A stretch of DNA of 21,227 nucleotides from JAADDV01 sp964582875 (GTDB lineage: Bacteria; Aquificota; Aquificia; Aquificales; Hydrogenothermaceae), in NCBI GenBank assembly GCA_964582875.1, contig CAZOTZ010000024.1, positions 1 through 21,227 of the forward strand. Direction: 5' to 3'. A program made the translations under genes and the position numbers. The notes below the pieces were generated by a model that was given only the letters and a program-made list of their open reading frames with translations, was not told the origin of the DNA and ran no database searches. Position 1 is the first letter of the stretch. Each line of letters opens with the position of its first letter. Positions 1 to 6,391 of the stretch are shown here, piece after piece.

Positions 1-151
1 ATTTTCTTATATTGTTTATAGCTTTTTCAGTGTAGTAGGCGATATGTGGTGTAATTATCACATTATCAAGAGTTGATAATTTAAGGATTTTTAAATTTTC
101 TTTGAAAAATTGAATGTCTTTTTCTTTTACAGAGGTGAAAGTGATTTTCAC
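1..151 (-). CDS. D-2-hydroxyacid dehydrogenase (D-lactate dehydrogenase-like), 5' end, apparently internally deleted; runs off the left edge
   Basis: The frame is open from a GTG at 151 to the window edge, 50 codons. A GGAGG at 161-157 sits 5 nt before the GTG and overlaps the end of the upstream gene, so translation is probably coupled. Residues 1-20 (VKITFTSVKEKDIQFF...) look like the N-terminal strand and helix of D-2-hydroxyacid dehydrogenases. Residues about 30-50 carry NVIITPHIAYYT, the segment that in this family lies near the C-terminus and contains the catalytic His. In a full-length enzyme of about 330 residues these parts are separated by some 270 residues holding the NAD-binding Rossmann domain. 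Here they are directly joined in frame. Either the gene is a deletion remnant or the assembly collapsed between two similar AAAATTTAAAAATC-like stretches. The family call rests on recalled motif patterns; the missing middle is inferred. Confidence 0.6.
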   Translation of the reverse strand, partial: MKITFTSVKEKDIQFFKENLKILKLSTLDNVIITPHIAYYTEKAINNIRK

Positions 152-152
152 T

Positions 153-356
153 TTATCCTCCGGATATTGCGTTAATTACCTTTATTTTATCATCTGGTTT
201 TATAATCTGGTCTTCTGCGGCAATTTCTCCGTTTACTGCAACAAAAGCATGTTCTGGGGATAAATTTAAAGCTTTTAGTATGTCAAGGGCTGTGATTTTC
301 TCCTTTTCAAACTCAATAGTCTGTTCTTTTCCTCTGTAATTTATTTTAATTTTCAT
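153..356 (-). CDS. MoaD/ThiS-family sulfur carrier protein, 67 aa
   Basis: This is a small beta-grasp protein of the MoaD/ThiS type, with VNGEIAAEDQIIKPDDKIKV in the second half and the C-terminal ISGG tail. In this family the terminal Gly-Gly is adenylated by an E1-like enzyme and then thiocarboxylated to donate sulfur for molybdopterin, thiamin or tRNA thiolation. The start is set at ATG 356, because GGAGG at 367-363 lies 6 nt upstream. A TTG at 362 would add two residues but touches the Shine-Dalgarno directly. The gene follows bioC by 2 bp and precedes the dehydrogenase, whose GTG lies 1 bp past this stop. No moeB, thiF, thiG or moaE partner is visible here, so which pathway it serves cannot be told. 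Molybdopterin, thiamin and a stand-alone thiolation role all remain open. Confidence 0.8.
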   Translation of the reverse strand: MKIKINYRGKEQTIEFEKEKITALDILKALNLSPEHAFVAVNGEIAAEDQIIKPDDKIKVINAISGG

Positions 357-358
357 TT

Positions 359-1084
359 TCAACCTCCTTTCTTTTTATAGGCTTTTACAAATAATAAGTT
401 GAAATTAAGAGGTACTGTTTTATTGTACTCTTTAAACTGTTTAACTATTTTTCTTTTTTCTGCAAGAGATGTTTTCTTACTACCTATTGAAACTCCTGTT
501 TTATGTAAATGGGATAGAAGCTGATATCCATTTTCAAACTCTAATTCAAGTTCAGCTTTAAAAAAATCCTCAATAGAAAATCCACTACCTTTAAGAATTT
601 TTAAAATATCCGGGACACATAAAAAATCAAAGTAAATATCACCTGTTATCTGTCTAATAGACTCTAAACTTCCTTCAAAAGGTATATTAAAAATAAACTT
701 TCCGTTTTTTTTTAGTACTCTGTAAACCTCTTGAAAACTCTTTTTTAAATCTGTCCAGTGTAAAGAAAAGTTTGAAACGGCAAAATCAAAACTTTCTTTT
801 TTAAAAGGAAGGTGTTCTATATCAGCTAAAACAGAGTTTTTGTTCCTTTTGGTGTAAAAACTGAGCATTTCTTTTGATATATCTACTCCAATTAAATTTT
901 TGTTTTCTAAAAAGTCATACAAGAAACCTGTTCCACAACCTAAATCTATTCCTTTCCCTTTTAAATCTTTTGAAAAATCTGCAAGTATCTGCGCAGCTTC
1001 TTTTTGCAAAAAGGCTTCTCTTTCATAGCTTTCTGCAAATCTTGAAAAAGAAAACTTTACAAGTTTTTTCAAATTTCTCCTCAT
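359..1084 (-). CDS. bioC: Malonyl-[acyl-carrier protein] O-methyltransferase BioC
   Basis: This is a 241-residue class I SAM-dependent methyltransferase. Motif I is GIDLGCGTGFL at 45-55, with GVDIS at 66-70 binding the SAM ribose, LADIEHLPF at 86-94, and DFAVSNFSLHW at 100-110. The N-terminal FSFSRFAESYEREAFLQ stretch and the SNFSLHW motif are characteristic of BioC rather than UbiE or other methyltransferases. BioC methylates malonyl-ACP, disguising it so that fatty acid synthesis can extend it to pimeloyl-ACP methyl ester, the precursor of biotin. The length is normal for the family (about 250). It sits 19 bp downstream of the bioH-like esterase, which performs the matching demethylation, and this pairing strongly supports the call. 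No clear Shine-Dalgarno precedes the ATG, so translation may depend on coupling to bioH. Confidence 0.88.
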   Translation of the reverse strand: MRRNLKKLVKFSFSRFAESYEREAFLQKEAAQILADFSKDLKGKGIDLGCGTGFLYDFLENKNLIGVDISKEMLSFYTKRNKNSVLADIEHLPFKKESFDFAVSNFSLHWTDLKKSFQEVYRVLKKNGKFIFNIPFEGSLESIRQITGDIYFDFLCVPDILKILKGSGFSIEDFFKAELELEFENGYQLLSHLHKTGVSIGSKKTSLAEKRKIVKQFKEYNKTVPLNFNLLFVKAYKKKGG

Positions 1085-1103
1085 CTGGAAAATGAAATGA
1101 CTA

Positions 1104-1769
1104 TTATACCAGATACTCTAAAATAAGCTTTTTATCTTCTAAGAAAGGAGCATGATTTCCATCTGTTAAAACAAGTTTACTATTTTTGACTTTTTCTGCT
1201 GAAAAAACAGAGCCTTTATAGTTTGTAATTTTGTCATTTTTTCCGTGTATAAATATTGTTTCAATATCAATGTCCTTTAGTACTTCTGTTAGGTCTAAAT
1301 CTATAAACTCCTTTAGTAGAGCAGTACTTCCAATTTTTTCAGGAAGCGGAATGTTTTCAAACACTTTACCAGCTGCAGTTTTCCTAAAGTTTATAACTGT
1401 TTTCTCAAAATCTTTTTTCAAAGAAATCATGAATGCCTTTACAGCTATAGGGGAATGACCTGAGTTTTCATCTTTAAACTTTGGTGAAAATCCTACTAAG
1501 ACCATTTTCTGTAGATTTTCAGGTTTTTTTAAGGCTACTAAAATGCTAACAGTAGCCCCTAACGACCATCCAATAAGGTTCACAGGTTCTTTTTCATTTT
1601 CTATTTTTCTATAAATTTCTTCAGAGAATTTTTTTAAAATCTCATTCTTTCCGTTAAATTTACTCTCCCCATGAAACGGAAGGTCTAAAAACGTACTGTT
1701 TTTTAAATCAAAAAACTCCTCCCATATCTCTTTAGAAAATCCCCATCCGTGCAGAAAAATGTTTTTCAT
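1104..1769 (-). CDS. bioH: Alpha/beta hydrolase, probable pimeloyl-ACP methyl ester carboxylesterase (BioH-like)
   Basis: This is a 221-residue alpha/beta hydrolase. HGWG at 7-10 forms the oxyanion region, GWSLGA at 67-72 is the nucleophile elbow with Ser69, HGKNDKI places the acid at about Asp179, and GNHAPF gives the catalytic His206. The order and spacing match BioH, as does the GWSLGA form of the elbow. BioH cuts the methyl ester of pimeloyl-ACP methyl ester and so ends chain elongation for biotin synthesis. On motifs alone other small esterases are possible. The function is assigned because bioC follows 19 bp downstream on the same strand. It is the first gene of a minus-strand operon, and its promoter must lie in the 84 bp shared with the divergent aldolase gene. 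At 221 residues it is slightly shorter than the usual 250-260. Confidence 0.78.
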   Translation of the reverse strand: MKNIFLHGWGFSKEIWEEFFDLKNSTFLDLPFHGESKFNGKNEILKKFSEEIYRKIENEKEPVNLIGWSLGATVSILVALKKPENLQKMVLVGFSPKFKDENSGHSPIAVKAFMISLKKDFEKTVINFRKTAAGKVFENIPLPEKIGSTALLKEFIDLDLTEVLKDIDIETIFIHGKNDKITNYKGSVFSAEKVKNSKLVLTDGNHAPFLEDKKLILEYLV

Positions 1770-1853
1770 TTTAACTTACCTTTGAAAATTTTAATTAGTA
1801 TATTATCTATAATGTTATAATTTCTTAGAAAAAAATATTCTGGAGGGATTGTT
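1770..1853. promoter_or_regulatory. Divergent promoter region between bioH and the class II aldolase
   Basis: This 84-bp, very AT-rich spacer must hold the start signals of two divergent units. On the plus strand there are two overlapping -10-like hexamers, TATAAT at 1808-1813 and TATAAT at 1816-1821, but no well-spaced -35 (TTGAAA at 1782-1787 is 20 nt from the first). GGAGGG at 1842-1847 is the aldolase Shine-Dalgarno. No equally clear promoter was found on the minus strand. Confidence 0.45.
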
Positions 1854-3230
1854 ATGCCATCCATAGCAAAAAATGTAGAAGAACTTAAAGGTTTTATTGA
1901 AGGTGTAGTTTCTGTAGAAAATGGGAACGTTTCTATACAGGATGAAAAAAAATTAAGGGAGTCAGTGATAGATGACCTTATTTACACTGCTGTTTTTTCT
2001 GAAGATGAGAATGCAAAAGAAGAAGCTAAAAGACTTATAAGGGAAATAGCAAATGAGTTTGGAGCCGTTGCTTCATCTATTCATGATTTTTATATGGCTA
2101 TGGGAAGGGGAGAAGTTGATAAGATAACAACCCCTGCTGTTAACATCAGAGGAATGACTTATGATGTTGCAAGGCAGATGTTTAAAGTAGCAAATAACCA
2201 TGATGTTGGAGCTTTTATATTTGAAATAGCAAAGTCTGAAATTGGATACACATTCCAGAGACCTTCAGAATATGCAGCGTGTGTTCTTGCAGCAGCTATA
2301 AAAGAAGGATATAAAGGACCTGTTTTCATACAGGGAGACCACTTCCAGTTTAACGCTAAAAAATACCAGGAAGACCCTGAAAAAGAACTCCAGTCTATAA
2401 AAGATTTAACTGCTGAAGCTATAGAAGCAGGCTTTTACAATATAGATATAGACCCTTCTACCCTCGTTGATTACTCAAAACCAACGTTAAAAGAACAGCA
2501 GTACCACAACTACATATGTACAGCAAAAATGACCCAGTTTATAAGGGAGATTGAGCCTGAGGGAATTACTGTTTCTGTTGGTGCTGAAATTGGACATATA
2601 GGTGGTAAAAACTCAACTGTTGAAGAGTTTGAAGCCTTTATGGAAGGTTATTTAGAAGAACTTCCAGAAGGTATGCCAGGAATATCTAAGATATCTGTTC
2701 AGACAGGAACTGAGCACGGAGGTATTCCTTTACCTGATGGAACAGTTGCAAAAGTTAAACTTGATTTTAATGTTCTAAGGGATATAGGAAAAGTTGCGAG
2801 GGAAAAGTACGGATTAGGCGGAACAGTTCAGCACGGTGCGTCAACCCTTCCAGATGAGCTTTTTGACAAGTTCCCTGAAAATAACTGTTGTGAGATACAC
2901 CTTGCTACAGGATTTCAGAATATAATGTACGACCTTATCCCAGAAGACTTTAAAAATAAAATATACAGCTGGATTAAGGAAAATCTAAAAAATGAATGGA
3001 AAGAAGGATGGACAGAAGAACAGTTTATCTATAAAACAAGGAAAAAAGGTTTTGGTCCATTTAAATACGAATGGTGGACTTTAGATAAAGAGTATAAAGA
3101 TAAAATTCTTGAAGCTCTTTACAAAAAATTTGAGTTTTTATTTGAAAAACTGAATGTTTTCAACACAAAAGAACTTGTTCAGAAGTATGTAAAACCAGTT
3201 AAGCTTCCTTATGGTGCTATAAGAAAATAA
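1854..3230 (+). CDS. Class II (zinc-dependent) aldolase family protein, long form, 458 aa
   Basis: The class II fructose-bisphosphate aldolase fold is recognisable from its ordered active-site motifs: GDH at 161-163 (zinc ligand region), NIDIDPST at 196-203, GAEIGHIGG at 243-251, GTEHGG at 285-290 and QHGAS at 326-330. Such enzymes cleave or form ketose bisphosphates through a zinc-stabilised enediolate. Several features are unusual. The family is normally 285-360 residues, while here about 150 residues precede the GDH motif and about 95 follow the core. The usual phosphate-binding HGGSG is QHGAS, and the usual NIDTD strand is replaced by EIHLATGFQ. The catalytic frame is kept but the sugar-phosphate site is altered, so the substrate is uncertain: fructose-bisphosphate, another ketose phosphate, or something unphosphorylated. 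It has a strong GGAGGG Shine-Dalgarno and its own terminator, so it is monocistronic. Confidence 0.8.
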   Translation: MPSIAKNVEELKGFIEGVVSVENGNVSIQDEKKLRESVIDDLIYTAVFSEDENAKEEAKRLIREIANEFGAVASSIHDFYMAMGRGEVDKITTPAVNIRGMTYDVARQMFKVANNHDVGAFIFEIAKSEIGYTFQRPSEYAACVLAAAIKEGYKGPVFIQGDHFQFNAKKYQEDPEKELQSIKDLTAEAIEAGFYNIDIDPSTLVDYSKPTLKEQQYHNYICTAKMTQFIREIEPEGITVSVGAEIGHIGGKNSTVEEFEAFMEGYLEELPEGMPGISKISVQTGTEHGGIPLPDGTVAKVKLDFNVLRDIGKVAREKYGLGGTVQHGASTLPDELFDKFPENNCCEIHLATGFQNIMYDLIPEDFKNKIYSWIKENLKNEWKEGWTEEQFIYKTRKKGFGPFKYEWWTLDKEYKDKILEALYKKFEFLFEKLNVFNTKELVQKYVKPVKLPYGAIRK

Positions 3231-3237
3231 CAAACAG

Positions 3238-3267
3238 GCAGGGCTTTTGCCCTGCTTTTTATTTTTT
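3238..3267 (+). terminator. Rho-independent terminator of the aldolase gene
   Basis: GCAGGGC at 3238-3244 pairs perfectly with GCCCTGC at 3249-3255 across a TTTT loop and is followed by TTTTTATTTTTT. It lies 7 bp after the aldolase stop and isolates that gene from the one downstream. Confidence 0.92.
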
Positions 3268-3290
3268 CAGAAAGCAGAGGGAGAAAAATA

Positions 3291-3800
3291 ATGTCCCAGT
3301 TAGATAAGCAAATTCAGGCTATAAAAGAAATCTACAGAGAGATAGATAAATCAAAATCCCGTATACAACCTGTTATTGTAGGAAAGTTTGCACTTACTGT
3401 TTACACACAGGGTATGTATCCAGCAAACATAATATCTTTTCTATTCCCTGATTTAAAACTCCTCACAAAGGTTCTAAAAAACCTTGGTTATCAGCAGATG
3501 GGAGACTTCTGGACAAGGGATGATATAGTTGTAGAAATAAGTAAAAAATTTGAGCTTATTCCAACAGGTACTTTCAACCAGATAGAAGTTGATGGTTTTA
3601 TAATAAATGTAATATCCCTTGAAGACTTACTTATTGATATGATGAACGAATGTATAGCTGGTGATGATACTGTTTGTGAGCTGATAAAAACTTTAATCCG
3701 TTCTTACAGAAAAGCTATAGATTTTCATTACATTTTCCAGAATATAAAAAGTAAAAAAGCAGTTATTAAATTTAAAGAGTATAAAAGATTGATTAACTAA
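3291..3800 (+). CDS. Nucleotidyltransferase-fold protein (DUF6036-like), catalytic residues apparently missing
   Basis: This is a 169-residue soluble protein with no signal peptide. Residues 26-54 (PVIVGKFALTVYTQG, then PANIISFLF) align in style with the start of minimal nucleotidyltransferases, where a VGG-alpha helix leads into a TxDIDL strand. The later segments LLTKVLKNLGYQ, DFWTRDDIVVEI and INVISLEDLLIDMM also follow the order seen in DUF6036/AbiEii-like proteins. The two metal-binding Asp residues expected in the TxDIDL strand are absent (IISFLF) and the second Gly of the motif is Lys, so it is probably not an active nucleotidyltransferase. It has an AGGGAG Shine-Dalgarno and lies 26 bp upstream of rfaE1. 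No toxin-antitoxin partner is visible. The fold assignment is by pattern only and the function is unknown. Confidence 0.55.
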   Translation: MSQLDKQIQAIKEIYREIDKSKSRIQPVIVGKFALTVYTQGMYPANIISFLFPDLKLLTKVLKNLGYQQMGDFWTRDDIVVEISKKFELIPTGTFNQIEVDGFIINVISLEDLLIDMMNECIAGDDTVCELIKTLIRSYRKAIDFHYIFQNIKSKKAVIKFKEYKRLIN

Positions 3801-3826
3801 AAAATATAACAAATGGGGACTCAGAT

Positions 3827-4780
3827 ATGATAACAAAAAAAAGAGCTGAGGAAATAATATCTGCTTTTCCGGAAGCAAAAATCCTTGTAGTTGGAGATTT
3901 GATTTTAGATAAGTATTTATGGGGGGATGTGGAAAGAATATCTCCTGAAGCACCTGTTCCTGTTGTTGATGTAAAGAAAGAAACTGTTAATCTTGGTGGT
4001 GCCTGTAATGTAGCCTGGAATATATCTTCCCTTAACGGAAATGTTTATATAGCTGGTGTTATAGGAGATGATGAGAACGGAAGAATTTTAAAGTATCTCC
4101 TTGAGGATAAAAAGATAAATCCTATTCTTGTGAAAGACAGAAACAGACCTACAACTGAAAAAACAAGAGTTATAGCAGTCAGTCAACAACTTATGAGAAT
4201 AGATAGGGAAAAAAAATCCCCTGTCTCTATAGACATAGAAAACCAGCTAATAGATGAAATAGACAGAATAATAGACACTATAGATGCTGTTATTGTTTCT
4301 GATTATGGAAAAGGTGTAATAACCAATAGGATTATGGATTTTCTAAGGGAAAAGGAAAAACCTATTTTTGTTGACCCAAAACCTAAAAATGTTAACCTTT
4401 ACAAAAATATAACAATAATGACACCAAACAGAAAAGAGGCTTATCAGCTTGCCCAGCTTGACAGTGATTATCCAGTTGAAGAAGTCGGTAAAGTTCTTAT
4501 GGGAAAGCTGAATATGAAGCATTTACTTATAACATTAAGTAGCGAAGGAATGATGCTTTTTAATAAAAACAGCATAACGAAAATTCCAGCAAAAGCGAGA
4601 AAGGTATTTGATGTTACTGGTGCAGGGGATACAGTTATATCTGTTTTAGCTCTTGCGAAAGTTTCAGGGGGAGATTGGGAAGAAAGTGCTTCCCTTGCTA
4701 ATTATGCAGCTGGATACGTGGTTGGAGAGATAGGAACAGCTGTTGTAGATAGGGAAACACTTTTATCACTTGTTCCTTAG
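3827..4780 (+). CDS. rfaE1: D-glycero-beta-D-manno-heptose-7-phosphate kinase (RfaE1/HldA)
   Basis: This is a 317-residue PfkB-family sugar kinase. VGDLILDKYLWGDVERISPE at 22-41 and APVPVV after it are the heptose-kinase signature, followed by GGACNVAWN at 57-65, VSDYGKGV in the middle, and DVTGAGDT at 262-269, whose Asp268 is the catalytic base. The enzyme phosphorylates heptose-7-phosphate at C1 on the way to ADP-heptose for the lipopolysaccharide inner core. Only the kinase half is present; the cytidylyltransferase-like HldC half fused to it in E. coli HldE is missing and must be a separate gene elsewhere. It lies 26 bp after the nucleotidyltransferase-fold gene and 26 bp before the lipoprotein gene, so these three probably form one operon. 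A GT9 heptosyltransferase-type enzyme follows about 4.6 kb downstream. Confidence 0.9.
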   Translation: MITKKRAEEIISAFPEAKILVVGDLILDKYLWGDVERISPEAPVPVVDVKKETVNLGGACNVAWNISSLNGNVYIAGVIGDDENGRILKYLLEDKKINPILVKDRNRPTTEKTRVIAVSQQLMRIDREKKSPVSIDIENQLIDEIDRIIDTIDAVIVSDYGKGVITNRIMDFLREKEKPIFVDPKPKNVNLYKNITIMTPNRKEAYQLAQLDSDYPVEEVGKVLMGKLNMKHLLITLSSEGMMLFNKNSITKIPAKARKVFDVTGAGDTVISVLALAKVSGGDWEESASLANYAAGYVVGEIGTAVVDRETLLSLVP

Positions 4781-4806
4781 ATTTTCCATTAAGGAAGGGG
4801 ATTGTC

Positions 4807-6360
4807 ATGTTAAGGTTTATTTTTTTAATACTGTCTTTTATTACCTTTTTTAGCTGTGATTTAGGAGGAGACAATAATAGTTATATAGAAGCTACAGCCA
4901 AGCTTGGGAACCTTTCAGGAGCCCTTGTGAAGGTTTACCAGTTTGATAATGATGGAAAACTCTCACTTATAGACGTAAGTGAAACCACTGATGGAGATAC
5001 CCTTGATGAAATAGGTAAGTTTTATATACCAGAAAATAAGATAAAAGACGATAAGATTTATCTGATAGAAGTTTCAGGGGGGATAGACTGGGATAATGAT
5101 GATGATGGGATAAAAAACTACGTAGGTATAAAAAATAAAGGAAAGATAAGGGCTATACTTACAGGTAAACAGTTAAAGCAGTTAAATAAAAAGCTAAAAA
5201 TAACTCTTATTTCTGAGCTTGCCTATGAGTATCTTTCAAAGGATATTAAGTACAATTTTTCTTACGAAAATATAAAAAACAAACAGATTGAAGTTGCAAA
5301 GTTCCTTTTAAAAAGCAGTAAAAATATGGATAACGATATCAGTTATGAAGACATCCTGACATTTGACCCTGTTAGCGATTTAGATATTCTAAAAGAAAAT
5401 GTTTCTAATAAGTATTTCTATTTTGCTGAAAAAGTTCATACAGACCCAGATTTTTATCCAGTACTTGATTTAACTCCTGCATGGATAGTTGGGAACTATA
5501 ACGTAGGTTTTATTTTTGATTTGAAAGAAAAGAATAAAAAGGTATTCTTTGGAACACAACACGGTGGTTTTGGAATATTTGATATAACAGACCCTTTAAA
5601 CGGAAATTTTATTTCTGGACTAAATACACAAAAATGGATATGGAATGTTGAACTTTTTGATAATACTGCTGTTTTACTTGCAAGTGAAAGTATGTATTTT
5701 GTAGATATTTCAGATAAAAATAATCCTGAAATTGTTTTTTCTAAAGATTTAAACATCCCAGGTGGTATGTTTGCTGACGCAACGAAGATAAATAATCTTT
5801 TATTTGTTTCTGAAGGGGAAGCAGGTATATCAGTTTACGACATAACAGATATAAATAATCCTATTGAAGTTGTAAACTTTAAGCCATGTAATTTTGTTTG
5901 GGATGTTGCTGTTAAAGGAAATTATCTCTATTCAGCTTGCTACGATGAAGGTATTTCAGTTGTTGATATTTCCCATATCACAAATCCTGTTGTTGTTTCA
6001 AGATTAGACACAGATGATGCTTGGGATATTGAAGTCAAAGATAATTACGTTTATGTAGCAGATGTAGAAGGAGGAGTAAAAATTATTGATGTTTCAAACC
6101 CTGAAAATCCACAGATTATTTCAGTTTTAAAAACAGACAGTTACGCTTTTGATGTTGAAGTTGTAAATAACAAACTATATATAGCAGATTATGAAGATGG
6201 TGTTTATATTGTTGATATCTCAGACCCTTATAAACCGAAATTAAAACAAAAATTTGATACTCCTGATTTTGCCTATGATGTTGAAGTGGATAACGATTTC
6301 CTTTATATAGCAGGAGGGCCTTCTGGTTTTCAGATAGTAGATTTAAACCTTTTTAGATAA
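4807..6360 (+). CDS. Lipoprotein with seven LVIVD-type beta-propeller repeats
   Basis: This is a 517-residue exported protein. Residues 1-16 form a hydrophobic signal ending in FFS before Cys17, a lipobox, so the protein should be lipidated and envelope-anchored. Residues 25 to about 220 form a separate region of unknown fold with an Asp-rich loop (DWDNDDDGIKN) that could bind calcium. From about 250 to the end there are seven copies of a repeat of about 42 residues, each with an xxxVDISDxxNP core: FGIFDITDP (255), MYFVDISD (295), ISVYDITD (341), ISVVDISH (382), VKIIDVSN (423), VYIVDISD (465) and a truncated FQIVDLN (508). Seven such blades suggest one closed propeller for protein or glycan binding. 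Two Cys around residues 360-380 may form a disulfide. The specific function is not recognised. The gene follows rfaE1 and ends at a shared terminator. Confidence 0.82.
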   Translation: MLRFIFLILSFITFFSCDLGGDNNSYIEATAKLGNLSGALVKVYQFDNDGKLSLIDVSETTDGDTLDEIGKFYIPENKIKDDKIYLIEVSGGIDWDNDDDGIKNYVGIKNKGKIRAILTGKQLKQLNKKLKITLISELAYEYLSKDIKYNFSYENIKNKQIEVAKFLLKSSKNMDNDISYEDILTFDPVSDLDILKENVSNKYFYFAEKVHTDPDFYPVLDLTPAWIVGNYNVGFIFDLKEKNKKVFFGTQHGGFGIFDITDPLNGNFISGLNTQKWIWNVELFDNTAVLLASESMYFVDISDKNNPEIVFSKDLNIPGGMFADATKINNLLFVSEGEAGISVYDITDINNPIEVVNFKPCNFVWDVAVKGNYLYSACYDEGISVVDISHITNPVVVSRLDTDDAWDIEVKDNYVYVADVEGGVKIIDVSNPENPQIISVLKTDSYAFDVEVVNNKLYIADYEDGVYIVDISDPYKPKLKQKFDTPDFAYDVEVDNDFLYIAGGPSGFQIVDLNLFR

Positions 6361-6390
6361 AAAAAAGCCCCTCTTAAGAGGGGCTTTTTT
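6361..6390. terminator. Bidirectional terminator between the lipoprotein gene and korB
   Basis: The 30 bases are a perfect palindrome: A6, then GCCCCTCTT, then AAGAGGGGC, then T6. Both strands therefore end in a GC-rich stem followed by a T-run. It starts directly after the lipoprotein stop codon and lies 1 bp from the korB stop, so one element terminates both converging operons. Confidence 0.95.
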
Positions 6391-6391
6391 A

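Noticed and set aside
357..362. TTG start adding two residues to the MoaD-like protein
   Set aside because: It would touch the GGAGG with no spacing, while ATG 356 is 6 nt away.
3291..4780. Toxin-antitoxin pair formed by the nucleotidyltransferase-like gene and its neighbour
   Set aside because: The neighbour is clearly the heptose kinase RfaE1, and no HEPN or other partner gene is present.
5569..6357. DNA-level tandem repeat in the lipoprotein gene
   Set aside because: The periodicity is at protein level (LVIVD blades). The nucleotide copies have diverged, so this is neither a recent duplication nor a CRISPR.
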